Shown here: positions 6,693 to 11,832 of the stretch, piece by piece
How the letters are laid out: every line of letters begins with the position of its first letter
Numbering within the stretch: the first letter of the stretch is position 1
Origin: Thermoplasmata archaeon
GTDB lineage: Archaea; Thermoplasmatota; Thermoplasmata; Thermoplasmatales; Thermoplasmataceae
Direction of reading: 5' to 3'
DNA length: 11,832 bases
NCBI GenBank assembly: GCA_021826835.1
Contig: JAKAYH010000033.1
Location: 1 to 11,832 of the forward strand
Translations under genes and position numbers: made by a program
Notes under the pieces: generated by a model
The model's database searches: none
The model's input: only the letters and a program-made list of their open reading frames with translations
What the model was told of the DNA's origin: nothing

Positions 6693-9600
6693 TTACTTCA
6701 AAGGCCTGTTGAAAAACACAATTCCAAGTGAACCTGTATTAGATTGGATAAAACCAAGTTCCCCCATCTTAGTTTCTATCTTTCCACGATTCTGGTTGAA
6801 ATAACGGGTTTCAAAGGCTATCTGGAATTTCCTGCCATCATATGACTTTCTTGTCTCAGAAGCTTTTAAATGCATTCCCTCGTTGAGCAGCATATCTCTG
6901 ATCTGTATACATTCGTCTTCAGTTGCGGGCTCTATACTCTTTAGTTCTTGAGGCATTTCTTCTGGTTGAGTGGTTGTTGGTTCAAAAACATCTTTGGCTT
7001 TAGTTTTAGATTCTATAGATTCGGGTTGTGACTTCTTTATTGATTCTTTTGGTTCAATTATTCTCACTGCCCAGCCTCTGTTTATCAATGTTTTTGCAAG
7101 TTCTTCCGGAATATGAATTATATCTCCTTTATGCAGAAAGTAGTTTCTGTCACTCCACGCTATGGGAGGTAATTCTTCGAGCACTGATATAAGTAAATAA
7201 TGAAGTCCTTTGTTTATCTGGCTATTATCGTGAACTTTTAGCTTTTTTCCAGTTGGTATAATTTTACCATTGTTGACTGAAAGTAATCCATCTCCGGCCA
7301 TGAACGGCAAGATTCTTTCATTGAGATCTTCGATATCTGGAATAATTTCCATATTTTCTGAGGGCCAGTTTTCGATGAGAGCTGAAGGTTCAATCATGTT
7401 ATCTGATTTTTGAGTAAACATTTTCATTGATATATCCAGGACGATTTGTTGAATCTTGTAAGACGGCTTTAGGTCATTAGTGAATAATTCACTGGATTCT
7501 TTTTCCGGAAAAGCAGGCGTTGCTGTATTTACACATGATTCTGAAATGGAATGATTTGTTTCAGTCCCTGCCAGAATGGGTCCTTCAAATTTCACAGGAA
7601 CCATACTTTCACTAGTGATTTTCTGGGTAAAGTCCTCATCAGTCCCAGTCTTATCAAGCATCTCTCTTCTTTCTTTGTCTTCTAGTTTCTTGAAGAGGGG
7701 TAACATAGGAGAAGATAGGGACCGATCAAGATTTGACAAAGCATTTTCTGAAACTTTCTCCGGTTCCGGCTTTTCTTCAACGATAGGGACTGCTGACGTT
7801 TGTGTATTTTTTTCGCTTTTGTCTTTTTCTATATTTTGTCCTATGCCAGTAAACTGATCTAGTGTGCCTATAGACCCATTTTCCTTTTTCTTGTTTTTTT
7901 CATTTAATCCGAAGCCACCTACAGAGTCCAGAGCAATGAAAATTCCTGACCATGCTTTGAGTTTCGAACCTTCAATCTTTTTATCAGTTGTTATATTCGG
8001 ATATCCAGACTTTTCAATTGCTTTCCCTAATTTGACTGTATCGATTAATTCTGGTTGGAGATGTTCTTCATTTGCCCATTTCTTTGCGTCTCTCTCTACA
8101 AATTTCTTAACCGCTAATATTACTTTACCGTGCCTTTTTTCATCTTCTTTTGTTATTAGATCAATATCGATGCCAGACCTTTTAGCATATTCTATTGCTT
8201 CTTCATAATCGGTAAAAATTAGTCCTTTTTCTACTTTCAGATCAATGTATGCCTGTGATGGATTTGAATATTTCTTATACGTCTCTTCAGAATCACTTAT
8301 AGTAAGTTGGCCAGTAAACTTTTTTCTATCCAAGAGATTAGTAAGGTAGTCATCAACTATTTCACTAAATAGAAGATCAAGCTCGTGTGGATCCCCTAGT
8401 TCCTTAACGAAACTATTTATTTCATTTGGATTTAGTAAATTTTCAAGAAAATTCTGAAACACTACCACAAGAAGAATCCTTCTGTAGAATGCACGTGTTT
8501 TTTCCCTTGCGTCTGGTAACTCATTTGTGAGGATGAGCATTTTCGCCCTTGAGCAGTATTTGAAAGGATTGCCATTCTTTCTGTCAGCCGTAATCGGAGA
8601 AAAATCAGTAAATTTCTTGAAATATTCTGAAAGGATATACCCACCAGCTTCGTTCACAATATTAGCAAATTTACCATAGAGTTCGGCTCTCTTGAACTTA
8701 TCTGTGTCAAGTTCCTGTAAAGTAACACTTGAAACATTTTCAGTACCAAGTAAATTTTCTAAAACCTTGCTGATTATGCCTTTTCCCTCTCCACCTAAAC
8801 CTATCCAACTGACTGCACCCTGAATTGTATACTCACCAGTAAGAGTCCATGCGAAAGTTTCATAAATTTGTTGAATTTTCAATTCTTTCTTTGGATCTTC
8901 AGTGAACACAATGTTGAGGAAGTCTCTAAAACGTTTGCATTTTCCTCCTGGGATATAAGTTCTTGGTAAGGTCGAGGTATAATAGTACTTAGGGCTAAAG
9001 TCCATAAGAACTCCATTCTCGGAATCCAATATTCCATTTGAAATGGGGATATAGACAGGAGGTAGTGGAAGTATCTGTTCCATGGTTTTGTCTATTTTTT
9101 TTGGATCAACTACTCTTGTCGAGTTTCTGATGTATTCAATAGTTCTTGTGATTTGAAACTGGTCAACATCCGCGTTATGTTGGATTAGAGATCTTAAAAA
9201 TGGCTCCCCATCTTGCAGGTATCTGTTGCCAAAGTATACGTGGATCAACTCGCTTTTATATTCGGTTATTATCTTGCCAGGAAAAGCTTTTTCTAAGATC
9301 TCTTTGCCACATTTAGAAAAATCAAACCTTTTCACGCCTTTGCCAACCTCTTCATACCAGTTATTAACAGGATCTAATCCAAATCTAGATGCTCTGAGAA
9401 AAGCACCATTGTCTTCATATTCCAGTTCAGAGTGAATCGATCCATCTTTGATTCCAACCAGTTTTTTCGCAATAAAGGACATTTCCTTAATAGCTCTGAG
9501 TACCAGCGGTCTTGTTTCCTCTTTGGATTGCCTCTCGTACTCCTTTTTGTAAAAGACAAACGACTTCCTGATGCCAATTTTGAGGTTACTGTAATGATTA

Positions 9601-9740
9601 TCAGAGAGTACTCTTGTACCATTTAAAAATAGTTGAGCCTGCCTTTTTACCATCTCGCAACTGGCGATAGAGTTAAATTCAATGTTGATAAATATGATGT
9701 CCCTATCCGTGAATTCGTTGTCGACAGATTCTGCTTTCAT
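6693..9740 (-). CDS. D5_N / superfamily 3 replicative helicase of plasmid or virus type
   Basis: The 1015-residue protein has a D5_N-like region (about 225-305, including YIPISNGILD and YYYTSTLPRTYIPGG) followed by an SF3/P4-type AAA helicase core: Walker A GLGGEGKG (about 314-321), Walker B-like KFANIVNEA (about 357-365), motif C MLILTNELP (about 401-409), and an arginine-finger region RAFYRRILLV (about 416-425). Such proteins unwind DNA during replication of plasmids and viruses. The N-terminal 220 residues lack recognisable AEP primase DxD motifs. After a helical region comes a long Ser/Thr/Pro/Glu-rich linker (about 610-740), then winged-helix-like segments. One of these contains HKGDIIHIPEELAKTLINRG (about 870-890), resembling a motif in archaeal GINS. 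ATG 9740 is preferred over TTG 9755 because GAGGTG lies 7 bases upstream. It is the last gene of the AbrB-led cassette. Confidence 0.85.
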   Translation of the reverse strand: MKAESVDNEFTDRDIIFINIEFNSIASCEMVKRQAQLFLNGTRVLSDNHYSNLKIGIRKSFVFYKKEYERQSKEETRPLVLRAIKEMSFIAKKLVGIKDGSIHSELEYEDNGAFLRASRFGLDPVNNWYEEVGKGVKRFDFSKCGKEILEKAFPGKIITEYKSELIHVYFGNRYLQDGEPFLRSLIQHNADVDQFQITRTIEYIRNSTRVVDPKKIDKTMEQILPLPPVYIPISNGILDSENGVLMDFSPKYYYTSTLPRTYIPGGKCKRFRDFLNIVFTEDPKKELKIQQIYETFAWTLTGEYTIQGAVSWIGLGGEGKGIISKVLENLLGTENVSSVTLQELDTDKFKRAELYGKFANIVNEAGGYILSEYFKKFTDFSPITADRKNGNPFKYCSRAKMLILTNELPDAREKTRAFYRRILLVVVFQNFLENLLNPNEINSFVKELGDPHELDLLFSEIVDDYLTNLLDRKKFTGQLTISDSEETYKKYSNPSQAYIDLKVEKGLIFTDYEEAIEYAKRSGIDIDLITKEDEKRHGKVILAVKKFVERDAKKWANEEHLQPELIDTVKLGKAIEKSGYPNITTDKKIEGSKLKAWSGIFIALDSVGGFGLNEKNKKKENGSIGTLDQFTGIGQNIEKDKSEKNTQTSAVPIVEEKPEPEKVSENALSNLDRSLSSPMLPLFKKLEDKERREMLDKTGTDEDFTQKITSESMVPVKFEGPILAGTETNHSISESCVNTATPAFPEKESSELFTNDLKPSYKIQQIVLDISMKMFTQKSDNMIEPSALIENWPSENMEIIPDIEDLNERILPFMAGDGLLSVNNGKIIPTGKKLKVHDNSQINKGLHYLLISVLEELPPIAWSDRNYFLHKGDIIHIPEELAKTLINRGWAVRIIEPKESIKKSQPESIESKTKAKDVFEPTTTQPEEMPQELKSIEPATEDECIQIRDMLLNEGMHLKASETRKSYDGRKFQIAFETRYFNQNRGKIETKMGELGFIQSNTGSLGIVFFNRPLK

Positions 9741-9741
9741 A

Positions 9742-9840
9742 TTAAAACACCTCAAAAAATTGACAGCAAAAGAATTTATTAACAGGGGCGGAACAATTTA
9801 AACCAATATTTACGTGCACTCTTGCTTCTTTTATTCTCAT
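9742..9840 (-). CDS. Possible 32-residue peptide between the small protein and the helicase
   Basis: An ATG at 9840 overlaps the preceding stop as ATGA and has a perfect GGAGGT 9 bases upstream (9850-9855). The frame then runs for 32 codons and stops one base before the helicase ATG. The product begins with a charged strand (MRIKEARVHVNIGL) and ends in a Cys/Phe-rich tail (NKFFCCQFFEVF) that also encodes the helicase ribosome binding site. No family is recognised. The overlap, the strong ribosome binding site and the exact fit before the next start suggest real translation. Its role may simply be translational coupling that sets helicase dosage. The Phe-rich end is odd for a soluble protein, so it might equally be leader-like. 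Confidence 0.45.
   Translation of the reverse strand: MRIKEARVHVNIGLNCSAPVNKFFCCQFFEVF
9748..9753 (-). promoter_or_regulatory. Shine-Dalgarno for the helicase gene
   Basis: GAGGTG on the minus strand lies 7 bases before the ATG at 9740 and decides that start over the TTG at 9755, which overlaps the site itself. Confidence 0.7.
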
Positions 9841-10001
9841 TTTTGAATTACCTCCATTCTCAGTAATTTTTCCCATGTCCCAAGCTTTGTAATGAACTCT
9901 GAAGAATCCAATATATCAGGTTCACTCAAAATTAAAGATTTCACTGGCTCTGAAAAAGTGAAGGCCTTTTCCTTTAACACCCTTAAATCCACATTTGTCA
10001 C
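9837..10001 (-). CDS. 54-residue hypothetical protein coupled to the AbrB gene
   Basis: The GTG at 10001 overlaps the AbrB stop (GTGA) and has AAGGTGG 6 bases upstream (10008-10014), so it is very likely translated. The product (MTNVDLRVLKEKAFTFSEPV at the start, ending WEKLLRMEVIQK) is acidic to neutral. It has one amphipathic N-terminal segment, a repeated SEP motif (SEPV, SEPD) and a C-terminal helix. I do not recognise it. Small genes placed just after an AbrB/MazE-type regulator are sometimes toxins, but this protein shows no PemK/MazF or VapC motif and is too short for either. Its location between a regulator and a replication helicase suggests a replication or copy-control accessory. 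It ends in ATGA overlap with the next ORF. Confidence 0.65.
   Translation of the reverse strand: MTNVDLRVLKEKAFTFSEPVKSLILSEPDILDSSEFITKLGTWEKLLRMEVIQK
9850..9855 (-). promoter_or_regulatory. Strong Shine-Dalgarno (GGAGGT) for the 32-codon ORF
   Basis: A full GGAGGT lies 9 bases before the ATG at 9840, inside the end of the 54-residue gene. It is the strongest ribosome binding site in the window, yet it serves a peptide of only 32 codons. Confidence 0.55.
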
Positions 10002-10186
10002 TTTTTACCACCTTCCGGTATAACGATAAGTGTACTTCCACTTCCAACATTCATTCTCAATGTCTGTCCCTTCTGGACATTCATTGCACTAACATACTCC
10101 TTGGGCAGACATATGTAGTATGTGCTCCTAATTTTATTGACTTTTCTATGCCAATATATTTTGTTACTCTTATTTGTTGTTTTCAT
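9998..10186 (-). CDS. AbrB/SpoVT-family DNA-binding protein
   Basis: The 62-residue product is essentially one swapped-hairpin AbrB domain: KVNKIRSTYYICLPKEYVSAMNV (about 15-37) followed by KGQTLRMNV and TLIVIP strands, matching the family pattern in which a strand leads to a (L/I)PKE...lgl..GD turn. These proteins dimerise and bind AT-rich operators, often their own promoter, in archaeal plasmids, viruses and antitoxin loci. The ATG at 10186 has a TATA box 18-27 bases upstream and no ribosome binding site, so it is probably leaderless. It heads the leftward cassette that ends in the helicase and faces a divergent winged-helix gene, the typical position for a copy-number or lysogeny-type regulator. 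The domain is confident; the regulatory target is inferred. Confidence 0.85.
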   Translation of the reverse strand: MKTTNKSNKIYWHRKVNKIRSTYYICLPKEYVSAMNVQKGQTLRMNVGSGSTLIVIPEGGKK

Positions 10187-10203
10187 TGTAATAGATGTAT
10201 GCT

Positions 10204-10213
10204 TTTATTATAC
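10204..10213 (-). promoter_or_regulatory. TATA box of the AbrB-helicase cassette
   Basis: TATAATAAAA on the minus strand lies 18-27 bases before the ATG at 10186, consistent with a leaderless transcript of the whole cassette. Confidence 0.5.
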
Positions 10214-10237
10214 AGTTAATTACTGCATTTGCAATTA

Positions 10238-10320
10238 ATTATACTAAATTTCATATGAATTTTATTATTTAATTTTCTATAGTCTATATTAATTAAACTT
10301 AAGTATTGCAATAGTATAAT
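10238..10320. repeat. Inverted repeat ATTATACTA / TAGTATAAT in the divergent control region
   Basis: ATTATACTA at 10238-10246 is matched in inverted orientation by TAGTATAAT at 10312-10320, with about 65 bases between. A shorter ATTATAC copy lies at 10207-10213. The right arm overlaps the likely promoter of the rightward gene (about 15-23 bases before its ATG) and the short copy overlaps the TATA box of the AbrB gene. This is the placement expected for operators of AbrB or the winged-helix protein. The region is very AT-rich, so chance similarity is possible. The 148-base gap could also hold a replication origin. Confidence 0.35.
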
Positions 10321-10334
10321 GTCATGATAGTGTA

Positions 10335-11576
10335 ATGTTTAAAACAATCTCAACAGAGGGAAGGGCTGACCATAAAAAAAATATGGCTAAGACAGTGATA
10401 GCAATTGCTCAAGGGAAGAACACAAAGACAGCCATAAGAGCTGAAGTGAAAGTTGAGGAAAGAACGGTTTCAAAATTGATAAAGGAGCTTAAAGATGAGG
10501 GCAGAATTGTGGATAATCGTCCAAGTACAATTCAACCACATGATACTAGAAAGTCGAGTTACAGTCTAAGTAAGGATTTGGACGATTTCCTACAGGTTGT
10601 GGACCTAATAGGAAAATTTCAGAAAGAGCACATAAAGGAATTTATGAATACAAATTACTATTTAGAGATGGCATCCAAGCTATGCAAGCTGATTGCCAGT
10701 CATTCAACAGGTAATGTTTCAGGTTGCTTCTTGATTTATAGAAGTAAAGGAAAAAAGGACATAAGCACCGAGGTTGCCTGGGAAGCTGTTCTTAAACGCT
10801 TAATTCATTACAACGAGATTAAACAGGATAAGAATGGTGAATATCCACAGAAGAATTTTCAAACAAAAAGATGGACTATAAATTTTGATCCATTATACGA
10901 ATTAACAAAGGGTGAAATGGACATTAAGAATTTACTTGGTGAAGTGTATGAAACTAATAACTCCAGTCAGAAAACTTCCTCAATGGGAAAAAGGCATGTC
11001 ACTCACGGTAATGATCTAAAGCCTTTAATCAAAACGTACAAAGATATTATTTATGCCGAAGAAGACTTGCAAAAAGTGATGTTCCACAGAGTACAGAGAT
11101 GCAGGGCAATAGTAGAGGCAGCCTATAATGATCATATTGGGTATGATACTCTCTATAAAACACTCACAACGTTTCCTGATTCACTTTACTATGTAGTTTC
11201 CAGATTTAGAGACATGATTGCCAAGACTTTTAAAAATAATTTCGATGAAAGCAAGATAGATTTACTATTTTACCCAGATCTGCATCCATCCAAGTGGTTA
11301 TTTGATTTGCTAACGCCAATTGAGAATGCGTCAACTGAAGAACATGTGGACCTTTTATTCCACGCCCTTATAGATGACATGACTCCAGAGATAAGAAAGA
11401 AATTTACTCAATTAGGTCTTCACAAGATAGGAAAAAAAGTCTTTTACATTAGTTTTGCAAGTATTGCCGAGCAGTTGTTTTTAGGGGCATTAATGGAAAT
11501 GAACATAGAAAACGCCATTATCCCAGATAGTTTTATTGAGAGCTATCTACTGAAGAGTATAACAAATAAAGAGTGA
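10335..11576 (+). CDS. 413-residue protein with N-terminal winged-helix domain
   Basis: Residues about 17-62 form a helix-turn-helix/winged-helix: MAKTVIAIAQGKNTKTAIRA, then VEERTVSKLIKELKDEGRIV with the recognition-helix pattern, as in MarR- or primase-linked DNA-binding domains. The other 350 residues are unrecognised and predominantly helical, with ASKLCKLIASHS and the segment VDLLFHALIDDMTPEIRKKF, plus a Ser/Lys-rich hinge (about 208-225). No catalytic motif stands out. The ATG at 10335 has no ribosome binding site and is preceded by AT-rich promoter-like sequence, suggesting a leaderless transcript. It is transcribed away from the AbrB-helicase cassette. In archaeal plasmids such a large winged-helix protein beside a helicase is often a replication initiator or regulator; that role is inferred from position. 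Confidence 0.78.
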   Translation: MFKTISTEGRADHKKNMAKTVIAIAQGKNTKTAIRAEVKVEERTVSKLIKELKDEGRIVDNRPSTIQPHDTRKSSYSLSKDLDDFLQVVDLIGKFQKEHIKEFMNTNYYLEMASKLCKLIASHSTGNVSGCFLIYRSKGKKDISTEVAWEAVLKRLIHYNEIKQDKNGEYPQKNFQTKRWTINFDPLYELTKGEMDIKNLLGEVYETNNSSQKTSSMGKRHVTHGNDLKPLIKTYKDIIYAEEDLQKVMFHRVQRCRAIVEAAYNDHIGYDTLYKTLTTFPDSLYYVVSRFRDMIAKTFKNNFDESKIDLLFYPDLHPSKWLFDLLTPIENASTEEHVDLLFHALIDDMTPEIRKKFTQLGLHKIGKKVFYISFASIAEQLFLGALMEMNIENAIIPDSFIESYLLKSITNKE

Positions 11577-11717
11577 TATCTCTATAATTATAGTTCCACT
11601 AAAAAAACCTAATGTAGGATTATTTGATGTTAATAAATCCAGTCGTTATATTATTAGTATATAAACATACGTCAAGATTGATACAAGAAAATGATGGACT
11701 TATACCCTATAGAGCAC

Positions 11718-11790
11718 GGGTCTGAGGGGGTTCGAACCCCCGGCCTATGGATTAAGAGTCCATCGCTCTACCTGGCTAAGCTACAGACCC
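11718..11790 (-). tRNA. tRNA-Lys (anticodon CTT)
   Basis: The minus strand folds as a full cloverleaf of 73 bases: acceptor GGGTCTG with CAGACCC, D-arm with AGCCAGGTAGA, anticodon stem ATGGA/TCCAT around loop CTCTTAA (anticodon CTT, reading AAG), a five-base variable loop, and a T-arm with TTCGAAC. CCA is not encoded, as is common in archaea. No intron is seen. The 3' end faces the replication module to the left, the usual side on which archaeal integrative elements insert. Confidence 0.95.
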
Positions 11791-11812
11791 AGCCATCCTA
11801 AATCTTTACATC

Positions 11813-11822
11813 GGTTTAAAGA
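11813..11822 (-). promoter_or_regulatory. Probable TATA box of the tRNA-Lys gene
   Basis: CTTTAAACC on the minus strand lies about 23-32 bases before the mature tRNA 5' end at 11790, the expected position for an archaeal promoter that starts at or near the tRNA. Confidence 0.45.
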
Positions 11823-11832
11823 TTTTCATTGT

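Noticed and set aside
7576..8208. Two plus-strand open frames of 93 and 114 codons opposite the helicase linker
   Set aside because: They are antisense to a confidently coding gene. The Ser/Phe-rich products mirror its Lys/Glu-rich linker, and no ribosome binding site or family match is seen.
9837..10186. AbrB plus 54-residue protein as a classical MazEF or VapBC toxin-antitoxin pair
   Set aside because: The second protein is too short and lacks MazF-type or PIN-domain residues, so the pair cannot be called a known toxin-antitoxin system.
1..11832. CRISPR array, insertion sequence or integrase gene
   Set aside because: No regularly spaced repeats, no transposase-like or tyrosine-recombinase-like protein, and no terminal inverted repeats were found in either strand.

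Overview
The window looks like an accessory region of an AT-rich archaeal chromosome, most likely from the Thermoplasmata (for example Thermoplasmatales). This rests on archaeal-type TATA boxes 20-30 bases upstream of starts, several apparently leaderless genes mixed with Shine-Dalgarno-led operon genes, a tRNA gene without an encoded CCA, and gene types shared with archaeal plasmids and defence islands. The species cannot be named from this sequence alone.

Left part (1-3606): a defence island. It opens with the 3' end of a gene that resembles a DUF499-type AAA ATPase (open at the window edge). Directly behind its stop lies the last 48 codons of a type I restriction HsdR subunit, a remnant. 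Facing these on the minus strand is a compact three-gene operon (3284 to 567): two helical proteins of about 300 residues that I do not recognise, followed by a SIR2-family NAD-binding protein with its key residues intact. This three-gene set is the best candidate here for an undescribed defence system. A 322-base gap with its likely promoter separates it from the next gene.

Middle part (3607-6692): a 475-residue protein with a PD-(D/E)XK-like N-terminal fold, read from a leaderless promoter; a divergently transcribed two-helix membrane protein with a SHOCT-like tail; then decayed material on the minus strand. The decayed material is a J-domain gene split by an in-frame TGA and, just upstream of it, a gene broken by several frameshifts.

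Right part (6693-11790): a plasmid- or virus-like replication module. A divergent AT-rich control region (10187-10334) sends a predicted winged-helix protein rightward. Leftward it sends a tightly coupled cassette: AbrB-like DNA-binding protein, a 54-residue protein, a 32-residue ORF, and a 1015-residue D5_N/SF3 helicase. Stops and starts in this cassette overlap or nearly touch, and each downstream start has a good Shine-Dalgarno sequence. The right edge is a tRNA-Lys(CTT) gene whose 3' end faces this module, the usual geometry for an element integrated at a tRNA. No integrase is visible in the window.

Together the region reads as an integrated replicon or its remains next to a defence cluster, with live genes interleaved with restriction and chaperone-like gene fossils.
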